This document shows, piece by piece, positions 45,222 through 54,458 of a stretch of DNA of 64,000 nucleotides. This stretch comes from Methylocella silvestris (lineage in GTDB: Bacteria; Pseudomonadota; Alphaproteobacteria; Rhizobiales; Beijerinckiaceae): positions 1 through 64,000 of the forward strand of contig NZ_PDZR01000013.1 in NCBI RefSeq assembly GCF_002891535.1, written 5' to 3'. The first letter of the stretch is position 1, and each line of letters opens with the position of its first letter. Below the pieces are notes generated by a model. That model was not told the DNA's origin. It made no database searches and was given only the letters and a program-made list of their open reading frames with translations. The position numbers and the translations under genes were made by a program.

Positions 45222-45252
45222 TTGATACAAGGCCGCACTCTTCCATTATAGT
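45222..45252 (+). promoter_or_regulatory. Candidate promoter of the cio operon
   Basis: TTGATA (45222-45227) with CATTAT (45244-45249) at 16 bases, or with TATAGT (45247-45252) at 19 bases, gives a sigma70-like promoter about 75 bases before the cydA start. TTGAT also resembles half of an FNR-type site, but no matching second half is seen. Confidence 0.4.
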
Positions 45253-45327
45253 CCGCGAAATTCTGGCCGCCCCGGGCGAAAGCGTCGCAGCGACCGACCG
45301 TCGAAGAAGCTAATAAAGGGCCCGTTA

Positions 45328-46752
45328 ATGCTTGGCTTGAGCGCTCTCGATCTCGCCCGCATCCAGTTCGGCTTTACCGTCTCCTTTCACATCATTTTTC
45401 CGGCGATCACCATCGGCCTTGCGAGCTATCTCGCTGTGCTCGAGGGGCTTTGGCTGTGGACGAAGGACAGGGCCTATCGCGACCTCTATCGTTTCTGGTC
45501 GCAAATCTTCGCCGTGAACTTCGCCATGGGGGTCGTGTCCGGCCTTGTCATGGCCTATCAGTTCGGCACCAACTGGAGCTATTTCTCGGCCTTTGCCGGC
45601 GGCGTCACGGGTCCGTTGCTCGCCTATGAGGTGCTGACCGCCTTTTTTCTCGAGGCCGGCTTTCTCGGCGTCGCGCTGTTCGGCTGGAACAGGGTGGGAC
45701 CTGGCTTGCATTTCTTCGCGACCCTCATGGTCGCCCTCGGCACGCTTGTCTCGGCGACCTGGATTCTCGCCTCGAACAGCTGGATGCAGACGCCGCAAGG
45801 ATTTGAGATCATCGACGGGCGGGTCGTGCCGGTCGACTGGCTGAAGGTGATCTTCAACCCATCTTTTCCCTACCGGCTTGCGCATATGACGGTTGCGGCC
45901 TATCTCGCCACCGCGCTGCTCGTCGGCGCCTCGGGCGCCTGGCATCTTTTGAGGGGCGAGAACACGGCGCGGGTGCGCAAGATGTTCTCTATGGCGATGT
46001 GGATGGTCCTCATCGTCGCGCCGATCCAGATCGAGATCGGCGACCAGCATGGGCTGAACACGCTGCAGTATCAGCCGGCCAAGATCGCCGCCATCGAGGG
46101 CCATTGGCGCAATGAGCCGGGCGCCAAGGGGTTTCCCCTGATCCTGTTCGGCTGGCCGAACATGGCCAAGCAGGAAACCGAATATAAGCTGGAGGTTCCC
46201 CACCTCGGCAGCCTGATCCTGACCCATGAATGGGACGGCCAGATCCGCGGCCTCTCCGAATTCCCCGCCGCCGACCGGCCGGATTCGACCGTCGTATTCT
46301 GGACCTTCCGCATCATGGTCGGGCTTGGCATGCTGATGCTGCTGCTCGGGCTCTGGAGCCTTTGGCAGCGGTTCAGGGGCGATCTTTATGATTCGCGGCT
46401 GTTCCTGCGCTTCGCCGTGGTCATGGGTCCGTCCGGCACCCTCGCCATTCTCGCCGGCTGGCTGACCACCGAGATCGGCCGGCAGCCCTGGGTCGTCTAT
46501 GGCGTGATGCGCACCTCCGAGGGGGTGTCGAACCATTCGGCGCTGGCGCTGAGCCTGACGCTCGGCGTCTTCATCGTGATGTATTTCATCGTGTTCGGAA
46601 CCGGCCTCTACTACATGCTGAAGCTGATCGCCGTCGGGCCGCAGGACCTTGGCCCCGACCGGCCGACGCCCGATATCGACCTCAGCGGCAATACCCCGCT
46701 GCATGAGCGGCCCTCGCGGCCGCTCTCGGCCGCTCCGGACATTTCGATCTGA
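45328..46752 (+). CDS. cioA: Cytochrome bd-type quinol oxidase subunit I, cyanide-insensitive type (CioA/CydA)
   Basis: A 474-residue membrane oxidase subunit. It begins DLARIQFGFTVSFHIIFPA (His21 as a heme ligand), and His186 in YRLAHMTVAAY and a methionine in GVMRTSEGVS are further heme ligands. The Q-loop is short, as in the cyanide-insensitive group; full-length E. coli CydA has about 520 residues. It oxidises quinol and reduces oxygen with high affinity, useful at low oxygen or in the presence of sulfide. It is followed by subunit II and a small DUF2474-like gene. Confidence 0.93.
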   Translation: MLGLSALDLARIQFGFTVSFHIIFPAITIGLASYLAVLEGLWLWTKDRAYRDLYRFWSQIFAVNFAMGVVSGLVMAYQFGTNWSYFSAFAGGVTGPLLAYEVLTAFFLEAGFLGVALFGWNRVGPGLHFFATLMVALGTLVSATWILASNSWMQTPQGFEIIDGRVVPVDWLKVIFNPSFPYRLAHMTVAAYLATALLVGASGAWHLLRGENTARVRKMFSMAMWMVLIVAPIQIEIGDQHGLNTLQYQPAKIAAIEGHWRNEPGAKGFPLILFGWPNMAKQETEYKLEVPHLGSLILTHEWDGQIRGLSEFPAADRPDSTVVFWTFRIMVGLGMLMLLLGLWSLWQRFRGDLYDSRLFLRFAVVMGPSGTLAILAGWLTTEIGRQPWVVYGVMRTSEGVSNHSALALSLTLGVFIVMYFIVFGTGLYYMLKLIAVGPQDLGPDRPTPDIDLSGNTPLHERPSRPLSAAPDISI

Positions 46753-46797
46753 CGACGCAATTCATCATCCGCCAGCGCTTTTTTGAAAGACCACGCG

Positions 46798-47805
46798 ATG
46801 GGCATTGATCTACCGATCATCTGGGCCGTGATCATCGCCTTCGGCCTCATGATGTATGTGGTCATGGACGGCTTCGATCTCGGCATCGGCATCCTTTTTC
46901 CCTTCGTCAAGGACGACAGGGACCGCGATTGCATGATGAACACGGTCGCCCCCGTATGGGACGGCAATGAAACCTGGCTGGTGCTGGGCGGCGCCGGGCT
47001 GCTCGCTGCCTTTCCGATCGTCTATTCCTTCGTGCTCAGCGCCCTTTATCTGCCGCTCGTGCTGATGCTCGCCGGGCTGATCTGGCGCGGCGTCGCCTTC
47101 GAATTCCGCTTCAAGGCGGACCCGGATCACAAATGGTTCTGGACCCACGCCTTTGCCTGGGGCTCCTACACGGCGACGTTCTTTCAGGGCGTCGCGCTCG
47201 GCTCGCTGATCAATGGCTTCAAGGTGGAGGGCCCTTCCTATACTGGCGGCGCCTTCGACTGGATCACGCCGTTCAGCCTCTTCACCGGCGTCGGCCTCAC
47301 CGTCGCCTATGCGCTGCTCGGCTCGACATGGCTCATCATGAAGACCGAAGGCGATCTGCAGCGGCGCATGATCGAACTGGCGCGGCCGATCACCCTGACG
47401 CTGCTCGCCGTCATCGCCATCGTCAGCATCTGGACGCCCTTCGCCCATCCGGCCGTGTTCAAGCGCTGGTTCACTCTGCCCGATCTATTCTTCTTTGCGC
47501 CGGTTCCCGTTCTCGTCCTCGCCGCAGCCTTCGGCATTCTCCATTTCCTCAAGCGGGATACGCATTCCGCCCCCTTCGTGCTCGCGCTGCTTCTGCTGTT
47601 CCTCGGTTATAGCGGGCTTGGCATCAGCCTCTGGCCGAACATCATCCCGCCCGACCTTTCGATCCGGGCCGCCGCCGGGCCGCCGCAAAGCCTTGGCTTC
47701 GCTCTCGTCGGCGCGTTGTTCATTGTTCCGATCATTCTGACCTACACCGCATGGTCCTATTACGTCTTCCGCGGCAAGGTGAAGGTCGGAGACGGCTATC
47801 ATTGA
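46798..47805 (+). CDS. cioB: Cytochrome bd-type quinol oxidase subunit II (CioB/CydB)
   Basis: A 335-residue membrane protein starting MGIDLPIIWAVIIAFGLMMYVVMDGFDLGIG, in which the block MYVVMDGFDLGIG is the CydB hallmark. It has eight or nine hydrophobic helices and WDGNETWLVLGGAGLLAAFP. ATG 46798 is preferred to an in-frame TTG at 46783. It lies 45 bases after cioA and completes the oxidase. Confidence 0.94.
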   Translation: MGIDLPIIWAVIIAFGLMMYVVMDGFDLGIGILFPFVKDDRDRDCMMNTVAPVWDGNETWLVLGGAGLLAAFPIVYSFVLSALYLPLVLMLAGLIWRGVAFEFRFKADPDHKWFWTHAFAWGSYTATFFQGVALGSLINGFKVEGPSYTGGAFDWITPFSLFTGVGLTVAYALLGSTWLIMKTEGDLQRRMIELARPITLTLLAVIAIVSIWTPFAHPAVFKRWFTLPDLFFFAPVPVLVLAAAFGILHFLKRDTHSAPFVLALLLLFLGYSGLGISLWPNIIPPDLSIRAAAGPPQSLGFALVGALFIVPIILTYTAWSYYVFRGKVKVGDGYH

Positions 47806-47825
47806 GCCGCGAGACGGAGTCTCGC

Positions 47826-47963
47826 GTGTCCGGCCCGGGAAAGCTCTGGCTGCGCCGGGTCGGCTGGCTGGTCCTCATCTGGAGCGCGAGCGTCGCCGCT
47901 CTTGGCGTGGTCGCGCTTCTGCTGCGCGCCCTGATGTCCGCCGCCGGGCTTAGGACAAGTTGA
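47826..47963 (+). CDS. DUF2474-like small membrane protein of the cio operon (CydX-like)
   Basis: A 45-residue protein, starting at GTG 47826 with GGAG about 6 bases upstream, 20 bases after cioB. A short basic N-terminus (KLWLRRVGW) precedes one membrane helix, LVLIWSASVAALGVVALLLR. The length and W..R..GWL.LIW.ASV..LG.VA pattern are those of the DUF2474 family that follows cyanide-insensitive bd oxidase genes, analogous to CydX/CydH in E. coli-type enzymes. It probably stabilises the oxidase. It ends 6 bases before the convergent SDR gene. Confidence 0.75.
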   Translation: MSGPGKLWLRRVGWLVLIWSASVAALGVVALLLRALMSAAGLRTS

Positions 47964-47969
47964 GGCCGC

Positions 47970-48671
47970 TCACCAGGGCACGGTTTCGCCGCGATAATTG
48001 AGAAATTTTGCGCCCGGCGTTCCGGCGTTCGCGAGGATCGTGTCGACAAGGCGCGGGATGCTCTCCTCGACGGCAAGCTCTGCATTGGCCCCGCCCATAT
48101 CCGTGCGCACCCAGCCGGGATCCATGACAAGAATGGCGCGCTCGCCTCCCGCCCGCGCGGCGAAGGAGCGCATCATGGTGTTCAGCGCCGCCTTTGTGCC
48201 GCGATAGGCCTCATAGCCGCCGCCGACATTGCGGCTGACGCTGCCGAGCCCGGAGGACATCACGCCAATCGCGCCATCGCGCGGAACGAAGCCTTTCAAC
48301 GCCTCGACGACCCGGAGCGGGCCGAGCGCATTGGTCAACATGAGCCGTATGAACTCGTCCGTCGTGACTTCGCCGATCGGTTTTGGCGGATCATCGAGCG
48401 CGCCGGCGTTGACGAACAGCAGATCGAGCTTGCGGCCCGCCAATTTTTGCGCCAGCGCTTTGAGCTCATCCTGCGACGTGACGTCGAGCGTTTCGATCTC
48501 CAACGCGCCGCCGGCCGTGGCGGCAAGATCATGGAGTTGCGTCCGCGCCGTTCCCCGCAAGGTGGCGATGACGCGCCAGCCGCGCGCGAGAAAAGCCTCG
48601 GCCATGGCGAGGCCAAGGCCGCGCGACGCGCCGACGATCAGCGCCGTTTTTCCGGTCGGCTCCGTGGCCAT
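47970..48671 (-). CDS. Short-chain dehydrogenase/reductase
   Basis: A 233-residue classical SDR. Cofactor motif ALIVGASRGLGLAMAEA, structural NAG motif in LFVNAGAL, and the catalytic pair in YEAYRGTKAALN with a serine in VMSSGLGS. The length is slightly short for the family. ATG 48671 was chosen with AAGGAAAGACAAGGG upstream. It lies 23 bases after the DHFR-like gene and may be co-transcribed with it. The substrate is unknown; similar short SDRs are often annotated as C-factor-like. Confidence 0.8.
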   Translation of the reverse strand: MATEPTGKTALIVGASRGLGLAMAEAFLARGWRVIATLRGTARTQLHDLAATAGGALEIETLDVTSQDELKALAQKLAGRKLDLLFVNAGALDDPPKPIGEVTTDEFIRLMLTNALGPLRVVEALKGFVPRDGAIGVMSSGLGSVSRNVGGGYEAYRGTKAALNTMMRSFAARAGGERAILVMDPGWVRTDMGGANAELAVEESIPRLVDTILANAGTPGAKFLNYRGETVPW

Positions 48672-48694
48672 CCCTTGTCTTTCCTTGCGTTCGA

Positions 48695-49090
48695 TCACCC
48701 GGCGGTGAGCCAGGCCGGATCGAGATAGCGGTCGGCTTCGCCGTCATAGGGCAGCTTCGTCACGTCCCAATGGATGACGAAGCGGGCATAGGCGCTCCAC
48801 ACCGGGGGCCCGCCGCCGATAAATATGACGCGGCCTGGGAAACGGCCAATCACCTCTTCGGGTTCATCGCTCGAGCGCACGGCGACGAGCGTGCGCTCCG
48901 GCCGCGCCCAATCGGGAAAAGAGGCGATGGTGCGGGGCCCCGCGATCAGCACATGGCCGCGCGTCAGATCGAAGAAGCGCGCGACGTCGGCCTTATATTC
49001 GCGGCCGGGGTTGCCTTCCCACGGCAGGCGCCCGTTGAGGCCAAGCTGTCCCCGCCGTCCGATCGCGCAAATCACGCGGACATCGGCCAT
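48695..49090 (-). CDS. Dihydrofolate reductase-like protein (candidate dihydromethanopterin reductase)
   Basis: A 131-residue protein with the DHFR fold: IGRRGQLGLNGRLPWEG, VLIAGPRTIASFPDWA, and IFIGGGPPVWSAYARF. It is about 30 residues shorter than usual DHFR (about 160). In methylotrophs a DHFR-like protein of about 15 kDa, DmrA, reduces dihydromethanopterin, the C1 carrier of the formaldehyde pathway. Size and methylotrophic context make DmrA a good alternative to FolA. It lies 108 bases downstream of the NMG operon, in the same orientation, with no strong terminator between, so it may be co-expressed. Confidence 0.65.
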   Translation of the reverse strand: MADVRVICAIGRRGQLGLNGRLPWEGNPGREYKADVARFFDLTRGHVLIAGPRTIASFPDWARPERTLVAVRSSDEPEEVIGRFPGRVIFIGGGPPVWSAYARFVIHWDVTKLPYDGEADRYLDPAWLTAG

Positions 49091-49198
49091 GCATGCGTCT
49101 CCCTCGCCAAAACATTAAGACTCGCGAGTCGGTTTAGCCTGCTTCCCGGCCGAATGAAAACACCCGGCCACAGGAAGCCCCTCGGCTTTCGCGAAAGA

Positions 49199-49843
49199 TC
49201 AGATCACGGCTTGCGCCGGCTCGACCGTCAACCCGAAACGAAGCGCAGCGTCCGTCAACGCATGATATAGGCTGCCGGCAAAGCTGCGCGGAACGGCGCA
49301 TTCATAAAATCCGCCATCGAGCCTGCGCCGAAGCTGCACGCTCATGCCGTGGATTTGCGTCATGGCGCAGGCGCCAGGCGCGAAACCTTGTTCGCCAAGA
49401 TCGATCGGCGCCAACTTCGCCAACGCCTCGACGACGCTTCGCCCCGAAAGCTGGAACGTGACGAAGCCATGCGAGACGTCGAGCACGGTCGCGCTTTCAA
49501 GCGCGGCCGCGGCAAGCGCCGCCCGCCGCTCTGCTCGCCCGTCGCCGCGCGAAATGGCGTGCCAGCGCGAAGGGCCTACCCCAACGAAATCGAAGCCGCC
49601 CGCCGCGATGGTTTTCGGCCCGTTGACGGGGGCCGCGCCAAAGCTGTTCGCAAGCGACGCCAACAGCTGCGCCGCACTGCCCCGGCGCGCCTCGATATTG
49701 AAGCGGTCTTCGTCGGCGATCAATGTGAGGACAACGCCCGAAGCGCCGGGCGGCCCACTGCGGCCGGGACGGAGATAATGGGGGACGAGATCCAGCGCGA
49801 GGCCGGGGAGGGTAAATGAGTCAGACACGCGGGCGCTCGCCAT
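49199..49843 (-). CDS. mgdD: N-methylglutamate dehydrogenase subunit D (sarcosine oxidase gamma-like)
   Basis: A 214-residue protein similar to the gamma subunit of heterotetrameric sarcosine oxidase, a GcvT-like protein lacking cofactor motifs. It shows VLDVSHGFVTFQLSGRSVVE, and CAMTQIHGMSVQLRR with FAGSLYHALTDAA near the end. It is the last gene of the mgd set. The start is uncertain: ATG 49843 overlaps mgdC by 23 bases, while GTG 49828 (209 residues, starting VSDSFTLPG) overlaps by 8. Confidence 0.82.
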   Translation of the reverse strand: MASARVSDSFTLPGLALDLVPHYLRPGRSGPPGASGVVLTLIADEDRFNIEARRGSAAQLLASLANSFGAAPVNGPKTIAAGGFDFVGVGPSRWHAISRGDGRAERRAALAAAALESATVLDVSHGFVTFQLSGRSVVEALAKLAPIDLGEQGFAPGACAMTQIHGMSVQLRRRLDGGFYECAVPRSFAGSLYHALTDAALRFGLTVEPAQAVI

Positions 49844-52790
49844 TTGGATCGTAGAAACAGGGCGCGACGATCCGCGCCGCGCAATCGCCGCCACGGACGG
49901 GGTCAAAAATGCGGACCTCGTCGCCGAGCCGGTCGGGACCGCCGGAGACGAAGCCGAGCGCGATGAAGGAGCGCAGCGTCGGCGACCAGGCGGCAGAGCT
50001 CAGCCAGCCGAGATCGCTTGCGGCCGAAGGCGCGACGCCTGTTTCAACCACATGGGCGCCGGCGCGCAACCGATCGTTCGGGTCGAGCGGCGTCAGGCCG
50101 ACGAGACGCGCGCGTTTGCGATCGTTCAGCGCCGGACGCGCCGACAGCACGCGGCCAATATGATCCTTGTCCTTCGAAAGGGCGCGGGCGAGGCCGAGAT
50201 CATAGGCGGTCGTCTGGCCATTGATTTCGGAGCCCGCCGGATGGCCCTTTTCGATGCGCATCACGCCCATCGCTTCGCTGCCATAGGGCGCAATGCCATA
50301 GGCGGCGCCAACGTCCAGAATGCGCCTGAACAGCGCGGCGCCGTAGCCGGCGGGGACCGCGACCTCGAAGGCGCGCTCGCCCGAAAAAGAGAGCGCGCAG
50401 AGCCGCGCCGGGACGCCGTCGCAGATCGTGAGCTCTGCCGCCGACATCGGCGGAAAGACCGTCCGCGTGATGGCGCGCGGCGCATCGACCAGCGCCTGCA
50501 CGACGGCAGGGGAGCGCGGCCCGGCGATGGCGAACTGCGCCCAGCCGTCCGTGACCGCCGCGAGGTTGACGTCAAGCTCCGGCCACAGCGCCTGACGGCA
50601 AAACAACATGTGGCGGTAGACGGAAGCGGCGTGCGCCGTCGAGGCGTAGACGAGGAAATGGTCCGGCGCGAAGCGCGCGATCATCCCGTCGTCCATCATG
50701 AAGCCGTCTTCGCGCAGCATGACGAAATAGCCGCAGCGGCCCGGCCGGATTGCACTCGCGCGCGTCGCGCAGACCCGGTCGAGGAAGACGCCGGCGTCCG
50801 CGCCCAAGACTTCGATCTTGCCGAGCGTCGAGACGTCGGTGACGCCAACGCGGGTGCGCACCGTTTCGACCTCGCGGGCGGCGGTCGCGGCGAGGTCCGC
50901 GTCTTCGGGAATGGGAAAATATTGCGGCCGCTTCCACTGGCCGACGTCGACGAAGGGCGCGCCGGCCTCGCTGGAAAGAGCGTGGATCGCCGTTTCCCGC
51001 ACGGGCCGAAAGGCGCCGCGCCGATGATCGCCGGCGACCGCGCCAAGCGCGAGCGGAACCACCGGCGGCCGCGCCAGCGTCACGCCCGTCTCGGGGATGG
51101 TGCGCCCCGTCAACTGCGCCATCATCGCCAGCGCTGAGATATTGGCGGTGCGGCCCTGCTCCGTCGCCATGCCGAGCGTCGTATAGCGTTTCAGATGTTC
51201 GACCGAGCGATAGCCCTCGCGATGGGCGAGCACGACGTCGGAGGCCGTGACGTCATGCTGGAAATCGACGAAAATCTTGCCGTCCTTGGCTGGATTTGGC
51301 CGCCATGCTGCGAGCGAGCCGGCCGTCGAGGTCTGCGCGACGGTCGGCAGCTTTGGCGCGGGCGCGGCAAAACCCTGCGCCGCCGCGCACGCGGCGCCCG
51401 CCGCCGCCGCCTCGGCGAAAATCTCCGCGAGCCCGAATACGCCGGCCGCGGCTCCGGCCGGCTCGACGCCCTGAGCCGTCCCGCCTGCGAGGAAGGCCGA
51501 AATATTTTCGGACCAGCTCGGCTTGCCGCCGAAATGGCTGGCAAGCTGGATCGCAGGATTGAAGCCGCCCGACACGGCCAGCGCGTCGACCTCAAATCGC
51601 TTCTGCGCCCCGCCCGCCGCAACGATGATCGCGCTGAGGCCTTTGGCGCCCTCCGTCCCAAGGACTGCGCCTTCGAGCATGATGGGAACCGCCTTCGCCA
51701 CATCGGCAAAGGCGGCGGGGGCGCTCGCGCGCGTATCGACGAGCACAACAGGCGTCAAACCCGCGCGCAGAAAATCGCGCGCCGTGAGCCATCCATCATC
51801 GGTTGATGTGTAGATCGCCGCCACGCGCCCGGCGGCGACGCCGAAGCGGTTGAGATAGGTCCGCACGGCGGAAGACAACATGATCCCCGGCCGGTCATTG
51901 TCCGGGAAGGCAAGCGGCCGCTCGGTTGAGCCCGCAGCAAGGATCGTGCGCTTGGCGACGATGCGCCAGAAACGCTGGCGCGGCTGGAATGCGGACGGCT
52001 CCGGATAATGATCCGAAACGCGCTCCAGCGCCGCGAAGCAGCCGTCGAAGGCGGCAGTGACGGTTGTGCGCAGCATGATCCGCACGTTCGGCAGCGCGGC
52101 CAGTTCGGCGGCGGCGGAGACGGCCCATTCGGGCGCAGGCCTGCCGTCGATGAACTCGCGATCGGACAGAAGCTGGCCGCCGACGCGCGGCTGATCCTCA
52201 CAAAGGATGACGTCCGCCCCGGCTCGCGCGGCGGTCAGCGCCGCCATCAGACCGGCAGGCCCGGCGCCGACCACGAGCACATCGCAAAAAGCGTTCGAGC
52301 GTTCATATGTGTCCGGGTCTTCGACGCCGCTGGCGCGGCCAAGGCCGGCGGCGCGCCGGATGACGGGTTCGTACAGTTTCTCCCAGAAGGACGCCGGCCA
52401 CATGAACGTCTTGTAGTAGAAGCCCGCCGAGAAGATTGGCTTCAGCAGGCCGTTGACCGCCATGGCGTCGAAGGCCAGCGAGGGCCAGCGATTCTGGCTG
52501 CGCGCAACGAGGCCGTCATATAATTCGACCGCCGTCGCCTTGACGTTCGGCTCGCGCCGCGCGCCTTCGCGCAATTCGACCAGCGCATTTGGCTCCTCAT
52601 GGCCGGCCGAGAGCACGCCGCGCGGACGGTGGTATTTGAAGGAGCGGCCAAAAAGCCTGACGCCATTGGCGAGGAGCGCCGAGGCGAGCGTGTCGCCCGC
52701 ATATCCCGTATAGGCTTTGCCGTCGAAAGTGAATTTCAGCGGACGCGAGCGGTCGATCAGCCCGCCGTCCGCCAACCGGAAGCCGCTCAT
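49821..52790 (-). CDS. mgdC: N-methylglutamate dehydrogenase subunit C (sarcosine oxidase alpha-like)
   Basis: A 989-residue large subunit. Its N-terminal ferredoxin-like domain is FDGKAYTGYAGDTLASALLA with GRSFKYHRPRG. An FAD/NAD domain follows with VLVVGAGPAGLMAALTAARA. The C-terminal GcvT-like folate domain has TLGKIEVLGADAGVFLDRV, FMMDDGMIARFAPDHFLVY and VMRIEKGHPAGSEI. The enzyme oxidises N-methylglutamate back to glutamate and passes the methyl group to tetrahydrofolate as methylene-H4F. The length agrees with SoxA (about 1000). Its ATG overlaps mgdB by 4 bases. Confidence 0.92.
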   Translation of the reverse strand: MSGFRLADGGLIDRSRPLKFTFDGKAYTGYAGDTLASALLANGVRLFGRSFKYHRPRGVLSAGHEEPNALVELREGARREPNVKATAVELYDGLVARSQNRWPSLAFDAMAVNGLLKPIFSAGFYYKTFMWPASFWEKLYEPVIRRAAGLGRASGVEDPDTYERSNAFCDVLVVGAGPAGLMAALTAARAGADVILCEDQPRVGGQLLSDREFIDGRPAPEWAVSAAAELAALPNVRIMLRTTVTAAFDGCFAALERVSDHYPEPSAFQPRQRFWRIVAKRTILAAGSTERPLAFPDNDRPGIMLSSAVRTYLNRFGVAAGRVAAIYTSTDDGWLTARDFLRAGLTPVVLVDTRASAPAAFADVAKAVPIMLEGAVLGTEGAKGLSAIIVAAGGAQKRFEVDALAVSGGFNPAIQLASHFGGKPSWSENISAFLAGGTAQGVEPAGAAAGVFGLAEIFAEAAAAGAACAAAQGFAAPAPKLPTVAQTSTAGSLAAWRPNPAKDGKIFVDFQHDVTASDVVLAHREGYRSVEHLKRYTTLGMATEQGRTANISALAMMAQLTGRTIPETGVTLARPPVVPLALGAVAGDHRRGAFRPVRETAIHALSSEAGAPFVDVGQWKRPQYFPIPEDADLAATAAREVETVRTRVGVTDVSTLGKIEVLGADAGVFLDRVCATRASAIRPGRCGYFVMLREDGFMMDDGMIARFAPDHFLVYASTAHAASVYRHMLFCRQALWPELDVNLAAVTDGWAQFAIAGPRSPAVVQALVDAPRAITRTVFPPMSAAELTICDGVPARLCALSFSGERAFEVAVPAGYGAALFRRILDVGAAYGIAPYGSEAMGVMRIEKGHPAGSEINGQTTAYDLGLARALSKDKDHIGRVLSARPALNDRKRARLVGLTPLDPNDRLRAGAHVVETGVAPSAASDLGWLSSAAWSPTLRSFIALGFVSGGPDRLGDEVRIFDPVRGGDCAARIVAPCFYDPNGERPRV

Positions 52791-53074
52791 GATTTTGCGC
52801 CTTCCGCGTCGCTTGCGACGAGGGACGCGCCAAAAATCTCATGCGTTCGCGTGTCGCGCTCAATCACAAGCCAGCTCTGGCAGCCGGAGGCGTGCAGCCA
52901 GTGCTCTTTGTGGCGCCCGGCGGGATTGTCACGGAGGTAGACGGCGTCGACGAAACCCGCGCGCGATGCCTCGCTATCGAGATCGGCGGCGGCGTCCGGC
53001 CGCGCGCGCGCTTCTCCCTTGACCGTGAACTCCAGAAGATCACGGGGTCCGCAATAGGGACAGTTGATCAGCAT
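52787..53074 (-). CDS. mgdB: N-methylglutamate dehydrogenase subunit B (sarcosine oxidase delta-like)
   Basis: A 95-residue zinc-binding subunit starting MLINCPYCGPRDLLEF, with the zinc ligands CPYC near the start and the later HWLHASGCQSWLVIERDTRTH. This matches SoxD in size and pattern. Its stop overlaps mgdC (ATGA), and it follows mgdA after 36 bases. Confidence 0.93.
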   Translation of the reverse strand: MLINCPYCGPRDLLEFTVKGEARARPDAAADLDSEASRAGFVDAVYLRDNPAGRHKEHWLHASGCQSWLVIERDTRTHEIFGASLVASDAEGAKS

Positions 53075-53110
53075 GCATCTAGCCTTGTTGATATGCGGCG
53101 CGGGCCGCGC

Positions 53111-54361
53111 TCAATGTAGATTTGGCGTTGCGCCAACGCCTTTTTCATCGATGACGCGCCCGGTCGCGAAGCGGTCAAGCCGGAAGGGCGCCGCGGCCTG
53201 ATGTGGCTCGCCTTTGGCGATCAGATGCGCGAAACAGAAGCCCGCCGCTGGCGTCGCCTTGAACCCGCCATAACACCAGCCGCCGTTGAAGAACAGCCCT
53301 TCGATCGGCGTTGCGTCGATGATCGGCGAGCCGTCCATGCTCATGTCCATGACGCCGCCCCAGCTGCGCAGAATGCGCAGCCGCCCGAGCATCGGCATCA
53401 CCGCCATGGCGTTTTCCGCGACGTCGGAAAAGACATGGAGGCTGCCGCGCTGCGCATAGGACGGGAAGGGATCGAGGTCGCCGCCGAAGACGAGGCTGCC
53501 CTTGTCCGATTGCGAAATGTAGAAATGCCCAGCGCCGAAGGTGACGACGCAATCAATCAGCGGCTTGATGCTTTCCGTGACGAACGCCTGGAGCGCATAG
53601 GTCTCGATCGGCAGCCGCATATCGGCAAGAGCAGCGACGCGCGAGGAGTTGCCGGCGACCGACAGGCCGACACGATTTGCGCCGACAAACCCCTTGGTAG
53701 TTTCAACGCCGACAATCTTGCCGCCTTCGCTCCGGAGCCCAGTCGCTTCGCAATTCTCGATGATGTCGACGCCGCGCTTATCGGCCGCGCGGGCATAGCC
53801 CCACACCACGGCGTCATGACGGGCCGTGCCGCCGCGTCGCTGGACGAGGCCGCCAATAATCGGAAAGCGCGCGTTGTCGAAATCGAGATAGGGCGCCATG
53901 CCTCTCACCGCTTCGCGGTCGATCAACTCGGCGTCGACGCCATGCAGGCGCATGGCGTTGCCGCGGCGCGCGAAGGCGTCGCGCTGCGCGTCGCTATGGC
54001 AGAGATTGAGCACGCCCCGCTGCGAGACCATGGCGTTGTAGTTGAGATCCTGCTCCAGCCCTTCCCATAGCTTCATGCCAAGCTCATAGAAGGGGATGTT
54101 GCCGGGCAGCAGATAGTTCGAGCGGATGATGGTCGTGTTGCGCCCGGCATTGCCGGAGCCGATCCAGCCCTTCTCGATCACCGCGACATTATTTACGCCG
54201 AAATCCTTGGCGAGATAATGCGCGGTGGCAAGGCCATGGCCGCCGCCGCCGACGATCACGACATCATAGGCGGGTTTCGGTTCGGCCTTGCGCCAGTGCG
54301 GCGTCCAGCCGGTCCCGCCGTTCAGCGCGTTCCTGAGTAGCTGAAAGCCGGAGAATGTCAT
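53111..54361 (-). CDS. mgdA: N-methylglutamate dehydrogenase subunit A (sarcosine oxidase beta-like)
   Basis: A 416-residue flavoprotein, the catalytic beta subunit type. FAD binding begins VVIVGGGGHGLATAHYLAKD, and the block GSGNAGRNTTIIRSNYL corresponds to the sarcosine-oxidase signature with the covalent-flavin histidine region nearby. C-terminal GGWCYGGFKATPAAGFCFAH is also typical. The length equals SoxB (about 415). It follows gmaS after 97 bases, the largest gap inside the operon, so an internal promoter is possible. Confidence 0.94.
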   Translation of the reverse strand: MTFSGFQLLRNALNGGTGWTPHWRKAEPKPAYDVVIVGGGGHGLATAHYLAKDFGVNNVAVIEKGWIGSGNAGRNTTIIRSNYLLPGNIPFYELGMKLWEGLEQDLNYNAMVSQRGVLNLCHSDAQRDAFARRGNAMRLHGVDAELIDREAVRGMAPYLDFDNARFPIIGGLVQRRGGTARHDAVVWGYARAADKRGVDIIENCEATGLRSEGGKIVGVETTKGFVGANRVGLSVAGNSSRVAALADMRLPIETYALQAFVTESIKPLIDCVVTFGAGHFYISQSDKGSLVFGGDLDPFPSYAQRGSLHVFSDVAENAMAVMPMLGRLRILRSWGGVMDMSMDGSPIIDATPIEGLFFNGGWCYGGFKATPAAGFCFAHLIAKGEPHQAAAPFRLDRFATGRVIDEKGVGATPNLH

Positions 54362-54458
54362 GCGTCATATCCTGTGCGCGCCTCGCCGTAGCAGGCGCGA
54401 TGGCCCGCGGAAAGCAGACCTGAAGAAGATCATACGCGGCGATCGCCGCCGCGTCCGA

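Noticed and set aside
45325-46704. 459-residue minus-strand frame opposite cioA
   Set aside because: Very charged shadow of a membrane protein gene; the plus frame has the bd-oxidase motifs.
49173-49190. Terminator between mgdD and the DHFR-like gene
   Set aside because: Only a 7-base stem with one G-T pair and no T-run; too weak to call.
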